A stretch of DNA of 64,000 bases from Urophycis tenuis (Eukaryota; Chordata; Actinopteri; Gadiformes; Phycidae), in the NCBI GenBank assembly GCA_036785325.1, contig JAXIVH010000043.1:2740102-2804101 (forward strand), in the 5' to 3' direction. The notes beneath the pieces were generated by a model. It made no database searches and was not told the origin of the DNA. It was given only the letters and a program-made list of their open reading frames with translations. Shown piece after piece: positions 13,901 through 23,242 of the stretch (positions within the stretch are counted from its first letter, which is position 1; the number at the start of each line of letters is the position of its first letter). Made by a program: the position numbers and the translations under genes.

Positions 13901-14201
13901 ACTGTAGTAATCATCACAATTGTAGTCCAGGGAAACTCCAACAGCTTCTGACTCCAGCTCAGGCTTTGTGTGACTCTTTTGACTCCCTGCTTAACCCTGG
14001 ATATTAAATGCAAAATTCTGCCTGTTTTATGAGAGTAAATAACATTTCAGACATGCTGAGATGAATAAATGCAATATTTGGTACAATGTTTGAATAATTA
14101 AGATTAGAAATAACAACACCACACACACACACACACACACGTGCACACACACACACAAGCACACACACACACACACACCCACACCCACACACACACACAC
14201 A

Positions 14202-14257
<56 letters not shown>

Positions 14258-14395
14258 CACACACACACACACTTTCTTCGGCCACCATCACCATGGTCTG
14301 TGGGGTTCTCTTGTGTCTTGCAGTGGCCTGGAAGAGCATCCAGCTTTGAGAGCCAGGGGTCCTGCCCATCGCCCAAGCCCCCTACCACACCCTGA
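782..14395 (+). CDS. syt10: synaptotagmin-10, seven coding exons, complete
   Basis: Syt10 is a membrane-anchored Ca2+ sensor for regulated vesicle exocytosis. Exons are 782-914, 1786-2215, 6959-7523, 10684-10804, 11128-11299, 12449-12578 and 14324-14395. All junctions are GT-AG and the phases agree, giving 540 residues (family about 520). The ATG at 782 is chosen because MGMRTEDTVSLCQ fits the family N-terminus. Order: short N-terminus with conserved Cys; one membrane segment around residues 48-70 ending FWKLCW; a Pro-rich linker; IGRIKPELYKQKSVDS before C2A (about 250-372), which has SDPYVK and YDFDR calcium-loop Asp residues; C2B (about 377-515) with SSDPYV, MDYDR and GHNEVIG; then the WHAL motif. 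The C-terminal exon (WPGRASSFESQGSCPSPKPP) separates syt10 from syt3, 6 and 9. The Pro-rich insertion and the repeats in introns 2, 4 and 5 are unusual. I see it as an intact gene. Family assignment is from memory of syt10 proteins. Confidence 0.92.
1678..1762. repeat. (CT)n and poly-C tract before syt10 exon 2
   Basis: A pyrimidine tract of about 30 bases of CT followed by a run of about 13 C lies just upstream of the exon 2 acceptor (AG at 1784-1785). It probably serves as a strong polypyrimidine tract. It also generates spurious Leu/Ser and Arg/Glu ORFs on the two strands. Confidence 0.85.
2178..2700. repeat. 60-bp minisatellite copying the 3' end of syt10 exon 2 and its donor site
   Basis: The last 38 or so bases of exon 2 plus the donor and about 25 intron bases are tandemly repeated with a 59-60 bp period. 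The real donor GT is at 2216. Near-identical CAG|GTAGAC donors recur at 2276, 2335, 2395, 2455, 2515, 2575 and 2635, and a decayed copy lies at 2641-2700. Copies differ by one or two bases. In the syt10 frame every copy begins with a TAG stop immediately after the first donor, so only the first donor keeps the full protein. Confidence 0.93.
2717..3768. mobile_element. non-autonomous inverted-repeat DNA element in syt10 intron 2 (outer)
   Basis: The ends are inverted copies: CAGTACGTTTACATGCAG from 2717, and its complement finishing at 3768. The repeat continues through AAGAAATTCGAATTTCT. No transposase is encoded. It interrupts the last copies of the syt10 minisatellite, whose remnants resume at 3769. 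A possible 3-bp ACT direct repeat flanks it, but the exact target site is uncertain because the host sequence is itself repetitive. The superfamily is not assigned. Confidence 0.75.
3043..3705. mobile_element. nested MITE, Harbinger-like (inner)
   Basis: This second element sits inside the 2717-3768 element. Its ends AGGCCCGTCCACACCGG and (complement) AGGGCTGTCCACACCGG match at 15 of 17 positions, and TTA flanks both sides (3040-3042 and 3706-3708). A TTA target duplication fits PIF/Harbinger-type MITEs. The subterminal parts are rich in short GCGAAAT / ATTTCGC motifs in both orientations. There is no coding capacity. Confidence 0.65.
3769..3860. repeat. displaced remnant of the syt10 minisatellite
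   Basis: The stretch resumes with CTGATCCGGACAGACCAC and CTACCTCCTCGAACAGGTAG, diverged copies of the 60-bp unit. It then runs into short CCTACCGTAG repeats. This shows that the transposon at 2717-3768 landed inside an already degenerate end of the array. Confidence 0.75.
4788..5135. repeat. (TG)n then (CA)n compound microsatellite
   Basis: TG repeats (about 4788-4880) are followed after about 100 unique bases by CA repeats with interspersed CACG units (4975-5135). The strand switch from TG to CA makes the whole stretch an imperfect inverted repeat. Confidence 0.9.
5280..5311. repeat. poly-G run (32 bases)
   Basis: Thirty-two consecutive G within syt10 intron 2. Such a run can form a G-quadruplex and is also prone to length errors in assemblies. 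Confidence 0.9.
8502..8548. repeat. 17-bp perfect inverted repeat with 13-base loop
   Basis: The arm GAATTCAGTGCAACTTT at 8502-8518 is exactly complementary to 8532-8548. No element termini or target duplication were found around it. It may be a remnant of a small inverted-repeat element or a template-switch product. Confidence 0.85.
10466..10534. repeat. (TG)n microsatellite
   Basis: About 69 bases of TG with one CATG interruption, in syt10 intron 3, about 150 bases before exon 4. Confidence 0.9.
10805..10902. repeat. (CA)n microsatellite abutting the syt10 exon 4 donor
   Basis: The donor GTAACACACAC at 10805 runs straight into CA repeats, interrupted twice by CAGATA. The microsatellite therefore begins within the 5' splice site context of intron 4. 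Confidence 0.9.
11055..11127 (+). promoter_or_regulatory. UG-repeat tract replacing the polypyrimidine tract of syt10 exon 5
   Basis: The roughly 70 bases before the exon 5 acceptor (AG at 11126-11127) are (TG)n with GGTGTG and CGTG interruptions, and there is no run of pyrimidines. UG repeats are known binding sites for TDP-43 and CELF proteins, which can silence or alter 3' splice-site use. A regulatory effect here is an inference. Confidence 0.5.
12309..12448 (+). promoter_or_regulatory. UG-repeat tract at the syt10 exon 6 acceptor
   Basis: TG repeats with two copies of TTGGTTTATGTGCG fill the last 140 bases of intron 5. They end in GTTTGCACCAG directly before exon 6. As in intron 4, the pyrimidine tract is very weak and the repeat could recruit UG-binding splicing factors. 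Confidence 0.5.
12671..12996. mobile_element. short non-autonomous element (possible hAT-type MITE)
   Basis: The ends TAGAGTGCGGATCGGGATGG and, from the other side, TAGAGGATGGATACCCAACC are imperfect inverted copies. Both continue into CCCGACCCGA / CGGGTCGGG-rich subterminal sequence. An imperfect 8-base flank match is visible, too weak to prove a target duplication. It lies in syt10 intron 6. Confidence 0.45.
14119..14273. repeat. (CA)n microsatellite
   Basis: About 155 bases of CA with occasional CACG, CCCA and CAGA interruptions. It lies about 50 bases before the last syt10 exon. Confidence 0.92.
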
Positions 14396-15050
14396 GGGGC
14401 AGGCCCAGGGTGTGGGTGCTGCTCAGGGTGTCGCCACCGGCGCCAGGAGGTTTGTGGGCACTCCGCCACAGTCGTGCTGCTGCCGCTTGATATCGATGGG
14501 AGAAGCAGAACGCAAGAGTAGACTTTGAACAGAGACACGCTGCTTGTGGGTTTGGCGTGTCTTTGGGTCACGGTTGACATGTACTTAAAAACCATACGTA
14601 ACGCGGTGTGTGTTTCAGCAGACCTGTTGGAAGTGCTCTACAGGACCAGACTATGCACAGCACTTAAACGACACGAATCGCATTTCATGAGAGTGATTGT
14701 CCCGTGCTCACTGTCGTCATGGTGAACGTGGCCGTGGGTCGCTTTCCCGGACACTTGAAGTTGAACCGCCACGCGGTGAAACGCATTCCCTCAAACTTCT
14801 GATATCACGTCTCGTATCTGCCAAGCCCTGGCGTCGACCCCATCACTTTAAGAGCCGATTAAACAATTCCTCTGATTCAAATCAGACGGCTTCTGGCCTC
14901 GCTGTACAGTTCTTGAGGCCGGCTTATTTCAGTCTGAAACGGGACAATATTGACGATGACGGCTCATCGAATGGGACCATCAACGTTACTCATGTGAGCA
15001 TGTGAGCCCCGCACTCCTGTTAGTTATATATCTGCCCCGCGACGTCAGGC
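14396..15050. other. syt10 3' flank / 3' UTR
   Basis: The sequence follows the syt10 stop. No AATAAA signal was seen in this interval, so the 3' UTR end cannot be placed. No other gene is visible. Confidence 0.45.
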
Positions 15051-15799
15051 ACACAGCCGTCGTCCACCACCACACTGCAGAGCAGAGTCCTCCGCTGTCC
15101 ACACAGCCGTCGTCCACCACCACACTGCAGAACAGAGTCCTCCGCTGTCCACACAGCCGTCGTCCACCACCACACTGCAGAGCAGAGTCCTCCGCTGTCC
15201 ACACAGCCGTCGTCCACCACCACACTGCAGAACAGAGTCCTCCGCTGTCCACACAGCCGTCGTCCACCACCACACTGCAGAACAGAGTCCTCCGCTGTCC
15301 ACACAGCCGTCGTCCACCACCACACTGCAGAGCAGAGTCCTCCGCTGTCCACACAGCCGTCGTCCACCACCACACTGCAGAGCAGAGTCCTCCGCTGTCC
15401 ACACAGCCGTCGTCCACCACCACACTGCAGAACAGAGTCCTCCGCTGTCCACACAGCCGTCGTCCACCACCACACTGCAGAGCAGAGTCCTCCGCTGTCC
15501 ACACAGCCGTCGTCCACCACCACACTGCAGAGCAGAGTCCTCCGCTGTCCACACAGCCGTCGTCCACCACCACACTGCAGAACAGAGTCCTCCGCTGTCC
15601 ACACAGCCGTCGTCCACCACCACACTGCAGAACAGAGTCCTCCGCTGTCCACACAGCCGTCGTCCACCACCACACTGCAGAGCAGAGTCCTCCGCTGTCC
15701 ACACAGCCGTCGTCCACCACCACACTGCAGAGCAGAGTCCTCCGCTGTCCACACAGCCGTCGTCCACCACCACACTGCAGAACAGAGTCCTCCGCTGTC
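15051..15799. repeat. 50-bp minisatellite, 15 copies
   Basis: Fifteen almost identical 50-bp units (ACACAGCCGTCGTCCACCAC...) are arranged head to tail. The only common variant is AGCAGAG versus AACAGAG; the order of the variant base is G A G A A G G A G G A A G G A. The unit has no stop codon in several frames, so long artificial ORFs (up to 339 codons) appear on both strands. There is no sign that it is coding. Confidence 0.97.
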
Positions 15800-18700
15800 G
15801 GAGGAACTGTAGCCAGCACATGTAGCAACAAAGGCGTTGTTATCCCCGGTCCACGGCCCTCGTAGAAACATCTGGAAAACGTGCGTCCATCAATACATGT
15901 CCAGGCATCGAGAAGATGCGTCCGGATCGACCAGTGATTGATCCTGTCGAGAGCCGTCTCGGTACAGTTCGACGTGCCGTACCTTCTGTCGTGCTTTAGA
16001 GGCACTGGAAACGCATGGCACTGAGTGTCCTGATACTGTCACATGTACAGGACGCGTGTTGAGCTGACACCATCCTACAGAAAGGGGACCAACCCACGCT
16101 GAGTGATTTACAAGTTTCCGTAGCTGGGGTTCAATCAGGTTCCTTGATTTTTCCGCGGAAATCCGCGGAACTGCGCATACGAAGCAGTATTCTCTAGAGT
16201 TACAGCCGAGGGTGACAGTTCCAATAACAAAACATCCCCCTACAGGATTGAAGGCGTTGATAAAGGCCATCGCCCACATATTACATGTTGGCAGCAGTAG
16301 GCTTTGCCTTGATCCAGAGCCTGAATGCAGAAACAAGGGTTTTGGATTTAGGATTTCTGTTGAAAGGTAATTAGTCAACAGGCAGCCATACCGGCAGAAA
16401 TTATTTCTGTAATTGTCTACATTTTCCTAAATTGAATGTTCCACTATGATTCAGCAGCATACACAAATCAACCCCTTGAATGGATAATGGATCTTGCACA
16501 AAATATTATTGAAGCAGGGATTTAGTGATGAACATTACAAACTAAATATAGAGTATAGTACTTTCATTGGAAAATATCCTCAGAGCATTTGGACCTAATT
16601 GGATAAGGTACCCTTGAATTAGATTTCTACTTTGCAATTAATAGTCAGGTAATTAAACTATAGCAAAACACTCTCTGACATTTCCTAGATATTGGAAAGC
16701 AATTGCTCAACATTTCAACTTCGACATAGTTTTTTACATAGTGTCTTTATATTTTTACATTGCATTGAGCCATTTTGTTGTTTTCTGGTCATTGCATTAA
16801 CATTGACATGTGAGTAATAATGAACTGATACAATGCCAACATAGCAAATACAAGAAGGCTATGTACTGTTATCTAACGTGCACATGAGAATAATGAAGAT
16901 TATTTTCTGTGCACTGCTCTAATAGTAAAATGTGACTATTTTTACATGTAGCATGCATGTACCCATAAAGAAATGTTCAACGAGAGGGAAAACAATGTAT
17001 TTAGTGAATATAGTATGAGTTATCAGAATTTTTACCAAACGTTGTGTTTACATGTACATATTGTTGTGAAGCGTTTGTATATAAAGATGAAATGAAAACA
17101 AAGGTAACGGTATACTTCTTCTATATGACGGTGTCATTTATATTGTGTGGTGATATTTTCTACAGCTTGTGTTCGTATTATGCACCCTGTGTGATACTTG
17201 TGAAGAACAAATCATGTCTGAGACGTTCAAGTGAACCTTGGGAGTGTGGTGCTTTTGGTTTAATTTGCATATTGGTTGAGTGTACATTGATCAAAAATGA
17301 CAACAAAGCCGATGAATTCAATATTTGACCTGCACCACAGTTAAGAGGTGTACAGTTTGTGATAACCTTTTGTATAATTCCAGCAAATACTTCAAATATC
17401 ATTCATTGTAACTGTTTCCTATGTATTTTGACTAAAGAAAATAAAGAAATATATTAGAAAGTACATTGTGATTTTCGCCTTTCCTTAATCAATTATTTTA
17501 AATTTGTTACTAATATAACAGTACATATAGTCGGAACATAAATGCTATAAGTGCCATACTTTAAGTAATACATATTTATTTTGTAATAACAAAATGTACT
17601 TTATGCTAATTAGGCTTGATCATTTAAGAGTAATTTTAGTTGATTGCACAATAATCCCATTCACTGCCCTACTGGACAGATACAATGGCAAGTTGCAAAA
17701 CAGACCACTTCAATACAGACAACAATAGTATGCTTATATTCAATACTTACATTAAAAAAAATCACTAAGTGTTTTTTGTGCTCAACATGGCCTGAAAGAA
17801 AAAAGAACAATCAAGTGACTCCATTTTGTAAAATGGACAAGGCCGTATTTGGAAGTAGGCCACACTATTTGCCTCACTAAAATTTCAGAGGCATCCACCA
17901 GTTAAAGCAAAAAAATAAATAAAGAAAATACCTTTTGATGTTTGTTTCAAGGGTGTTATCTGCGCAGCGATGCACTGAATTCAAGAACAAAACCAATTTT
18001 CCTTTCAAGTCAACGCACAAAGAGGCTTGATTTAAAAATAAATAAATAAAAGGCTTTATGTTGTTTACCTACACATCTCGTCACTTCAGTGAGGCACTGC
18101 AAGCATTAGTAAGTAAACTAGGCGATGGTGCGCTCTGTGAATTGAGTTGGACTGATTACACACCAACAACAAGCGCTGGGAACAGAGAGAAACAGCATCG
18201 CGGGGGGAACGCCACGCTCAAACGCTCAAACGCTCAAAAGAGGTGACAACAAAGATTTGACAACCGTGGTTGATGTTGTCTTAGTGGGCACCGGGCAGGC
18301 AGCCTCACATTCTCAGAAGGAATGAAAGGCTTGGCTTTAACACAAGACTGACTCAGTGGTGAAAGTGCTTTGGAGAGTCAATTGCCATTTTCTTTCTCTC
18401 TTTCTGCGGTCTCGACCCTAGCTGTAATGACATCATGATGTCAACCTGTAAGGTCATGTTTCTAAAGCAGGTCACCCACATTGCTTTCAGGTCGTACACA
18501 TCTTTTACTGGGTCAATGTTTGGACAGCAAAGGAGCCACTAACCTGCCAGCAGGCATTCTGACAGGTTTCAGATTAATTTCGCTCCAAATATTCTTGAAA
18601 AACATGATCATCTCGTGATGATGAAGGGTGTTAAGGGAGTCAAAGCTAGATCGCAGCGAGAACCAAGAAACTCAACACAAAACAGATGTTGATCCAAACA

Positions 18701-20417
18701 CACCGTGTCATGAACGGCCTCCAGCCCACCCAACCCTACGTTCTCCAACGTATGCGCTCATGTCAATACGAGGCTGTCAGAAGCTCCTCAAACCTTACGT
18801 AATAATCGCGGAGGCAGTCGCTCCCGAGTGCGGCCCCGGGGGTGAGGAGCGATGAGGCCGCGTCGAGCGCTGCCTGTCACGTGTTCGGCGCCGCCAGCGG
18901 CCCACGGCGCCATCACTCGAGTGCAGAGCGGGGACGTCAGTCAGCGCTGAGTGGTGGTTATTGGGTTTCTTTTGGTGCCACTCTGTGTGTGTCTGTGACA
19001 CGTCCCGTTGTGTCCCTTGTTTGGTTTCCCCCCCAGACGTGGTGACAGGGCAGGAATAGCGATGGCTTATCAGCTCGATGTGGAGGTGGAATAAGGTGGT
19101 GCTGGACCCCGTGCTAGCTAACGCTGACTGCTCTGTGGGACAGGATTTTGTGGTCGCTAAAATGTCGCTGAACCGCTAAAATGTAAAATATTGATCAGAG
19201 AAACCATGCTAATTACGCCATCTTGGAATTCAAATGTTTGCAGATTAGTTTTTTTATTGCACTACATCTGGTGTTTCTCACTTTTCTGTGAGCTAGCTAG
19301 CTAATATCGATATTTTATTTTTTTGCTTACTAAAATTAGATGGGCTAATTCTGTCTCAGAACTAGAAGTAAGATGGTGTCATAGCTTGTAGCCAGCTAGC
19401 CATCTGGAGGAAACGATATATCAAGAGGGCTGCAGTTTACATATATTTAATGTCAACGTCATTCTGATGATCGAACCATGACACTAAGGGGTTGGGGGAA
19501 AGGATGAGATCCCAAGAGCGGGTTTTGGTTGGAAAATTGGTTTGAAAATGGACCCAGTCCCCTGCCAAACTGCCACATTTAGAGTGCAGATTTATATTTA
19601 GTCTGTACACAAGCTAACAGCGCCGCGTGGTGATGCATGGCAATTAAGCCTTTGTCGTTTCCTGAGTAGTTATTTGTGCCGGGCTTTGGGAGAGAGGTTG
19701 GACCCCTTGTTGACAATGATAGGCGGCTAACACATGAAGTATTTGCGTACAGTTGTCCCCCAACAATGGTTTGAGCAGAACCACAGGTTTTGCTACAGTC
19801 TGTGTGAAATAGTGGCCAAAGAAGGGGCAAATTGGCCCCATACTAGTATAATATTATAATAGTCGTTATTGTGCTTGATTTAACGTGGACTTTGATGTCT
19901 GTCATAACAAAAACGTCCAGATTCATGAGTCCAATTATGTCACAATTATGCCACTTCAAAACCCACAAAAACATAAAGTTAACATTTTCAAGATTGAATA
20001 GGCCTACTCAAACATATGATACACAACATCGTATATATAAACATTTTGTGGCGTCTCTCCAGTCTTTTCCATGCTGGTGAAAAGGCTCATCTTCCATTTC
20101 ATTGCCAGTGCAGGGGGAGAGCTGTGGGTTTATTCTGGGAGACATTACAGGTAAATGGCTGGGAGACACTTATGTAATGTCACTGGCCATTAACGGCCCA
20201 ACGGCGGGTTTTTACGATGCTATGAATTAATACAGTGCACAGCGCAGACGCCTGCCCCTGGATAATGGACAGATTTCACAGCTCCGGTGGGGACAGCGTT
20301 TTGAATATGTGGATGGCGACTGAAAGGTTTTCTATGGACAAAATGCAATTCAACCATATTGTTTTGCTTGAGGTCAGGACACTTCAAGAAAAATTTCATC
20401 AAAAAACACCCCCCACC
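15800..20417. other. intergenic stretch without recognised genes
   Basis: AT-rich sequence (especially 16,380-18,060) with only short ORFs that match nothing I recognise. There are no clear element termini, RNA genes or splice-site-bounded exons. A short run of ACGCTCAA repeats lies near 18,220-18,240. Confidence 0.55.
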
Positions 20418-20455
<38 letters not shown>

Positions 20456-20564
20456 CACACACACACACACGCATGCACACACGCATGCACACACACACAC
20501 ACGCGCACACACGGACACACGCACACACACACACACACACGCACACACACACACACACACACAC
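20418..20564. repeat. (CA)n microsatellite
   Basis: About 147 bases of CA with CATG, CGCG and CGGA interruptions. Confidence 0.92.
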
Positions 20565-20960
20565 CAAAAGAGCCATTCAAAGTCTCAACAATCTGAGAGC
20601 AGCATCCACCACCACCACCAACTCCTCTTGCTCTCGCCAGGCTCACTGTCCCCATCATAAGGGAGGAGGCGGGGGAGGCGACGGCGGGGGGATTGACATC
20701 AGACAGCATCCACGCCGAAGGGGAACAATATGGACGTCAAAGCAGCAGAAAATAGACGCTTTGCCCGGCGGGTCCCGGCCAGGCGAGCAGCACCGCTGCC
20801 GCTCCTCGACCTCTGGCTGACATGACCCCACCCCACTGCAGGGCCGGCTCCAGATAGAAGTGGTACAGGCGACGGCCCCAGGGCCCCCCCAGCCAATCAA
20901 CTCACTTACTCCCTGTGCAATGTTTAGGCCAGCAAGGATTTGATAAGTTTGATAAGTCTG

Positions 20961-20963
<3 letters not shown>

Positions 20964-20991
<28 letters not shown>
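20964..20991. repeat. (TG)n microsatellite
   Basis: A short uninterrupted TG run of 28 bases. Confidence 0.85.
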
Positions 20992-20992
<1 letters not shown>

Positions 20993-21322
20993 CACCAATC
21001 TCCGTGCATCGCCGTTGACAACATTTTGAAGTAATAACAGTGCAGAGGCTGACTGCAGAAGATACATATGCATTATCGGCGAGCACGTCGGCTCCCTGTG
21101 CTTGAGATTTCTCCCCGAGCCGTGGCCACGCCTCATCAAACGGGCCGGCGGGCTGCATCATTCACACGCTGTCAGCGATGAAGACATCTGGGGGACAGAT
21201 GTTCCCTCCCCTGCATCGCAACCTCTCCCTCACCTCACCGCACCAGACCCACAATTAAGAAATGTTTTCTTGTTGTGGCAAACCGTTCGATGCCACTCCG
21301 ATGTATGTGTGATTGTTTGTCT

Positions 21323-21474
<152 letters not shown>

Positions 21475-21741
21475 CAACAATGTGCAGAAAGAAGATGCAA
21501 GACAGTGTGTGTGTGTGTCACACATACGCTGTTTGCGTGTCATGCCGTATGTTTGCTGGTGGACGTGTTTCTACGTCGAGCGAGCGAAGAGAAAGAGAGT
21601 GTCAGACTCACACTCACACTATCGTCCGCGGCCACACTGCATTTAGCAAGACACGCTAATAACAGCTTTGGGGACACAGAAAGTGGGTGCCTCTTTCTGT
21701 GTTCTGTGATTCTGTGCTCATATGCACACACTGCACGTAAA

Positions 21742-21869
21742 GACTACATAGTGCACATAGAGGCTACATAGAGCACATAGAGACTACACAGTGACTAAGG
21801 ATGCTATATAGTGCACATAGAGGCTACATAGTGCACATCGAGGCTACATAGTGCACATCGAGGCTATAT
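21742..21869. repeat. 20-bp satellite, left part
   Basis: Units of about 20 bp (CTACATAGTGCACATAGAGG and variants) repeat up to the left end of the transposon at 21,870. The array continues at 27,449 on the other side, so it is one satellite split by the insertion. Confidence 0.9.
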
Positions 21870-21927
21870 GGGGATGGCTAGTGTGACGTCAGGAACCGTT
21901 AGAAGTCACTTCCGTGTCCAAACAACA

Positions 21928-23208
21928 ATGGCTACAGCTGAGGAACCGGTCACATTCTATACAGTGACAGCCTACTTTGCTGACTTTCTAACGTCTGTCA
22001 AAAAGGGCCTCAACTCGTATAACTCAAATAGAGTAATATCGGTATCAATGTCAGGTGGAAGTATAGTAGGGAAAGTGCAGGCCTCTCAGAAAAAAAAAAA
22101 ACTACGATGTTGAGGTGAGAATAGCTAGCACCTACCTAATGTCAACACGGGGCGTTGCTGACTGTCTTTTAGCCATGTTGGGGTTTGGTGAGGGTTATCT
22201 AGCTTAGTTGTTTTCAGCATAACAGCGTAACATACAACTTTACATGTTTTGTTCATGTAAATTACGGTAGAACACACTGGAAATGTCTTATAGAAAAGCT
22301 AGACAGGTTAGTGCAGGGGTGCTCATTACGTCGATCGCGATCGACCAGTCGATCGCCAAGCTACTACTGGTCGATCGCATGACATAAAAAATATAAAAAA
22401 AACTATTTATTTTTTTCTATAGGCTAGAATCCATCCCATCGCTTGATTGACATACAAGTAAGCCTGTCGGGAGGCAATCACAGTGAACCGCATATGCGCA
22501 ATAGACAGTGATCAACGCATTACGCATCAACGCACCGATTGTGTTGTGTTGCCGATCATCAAATACGTTCAATACTAAACTAAATATTATGCCTGCATTG
22601 GTCTATGAATGTGGGTGATTCATATTGTATCTAAACAAAAGCTTCTCCTTCAGTCCACGAAATCCGTGTAGCCGCAGCAGCTTCTCCAGTCCCGGAGAAG
22701 TGCCGCGTCAGAGCGCAGTGCCGTTACGCACGGCCATTCACTGTGTTTTACCTTCGTTAAATCACCAGAAAACTATATCAAGCTAACCATTCTTGTGCAC
22801 GGGCGGACATTGTACATAGGGGCTGTTGTGGGGCACTCCTGTGAGGTGGAGGGTTATGTTAAGGTTGGCCCGATAAGCAGCTTCCTGTTCCGTTGTAGTT
22901 GGTCTGCCACGGTTAAAAGGGGAGCGAATTTCTTCGTCAGAAGAAGAGGCAGCGTATTGGGAGGATTTTAGCACGCATTCGCCAGTGTGTTTATCATGTC
23001 CTCATTGTTTAAAATTGCTGCAACGAGATAGCGAGCGGCCTGACTCATTGTCACTCAGTTTTAGCTGCAGCATCCATAAGTTACACAAGACGGCCGCAAG
23101 CACTGCCGTGAAGTCTGACGTCAGTCAAGTTTCATTCAATATATTCAAAGTAGGAGCTACTTTTAAAATGACCAAGTCACAAAGATCTACCCACTACAAA
23201 AAAAAACA

Positions 23209-23242
<34 letters not shown>

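Noticed and set aside
14986..16005. Long ORFs (up to 339 codons) on both strands with a 50-residue repeat
   Set aside because: They are read-throughs of the 50-bp minisatellite in several frames at once. There is no conserved domain, start context or splice structure.
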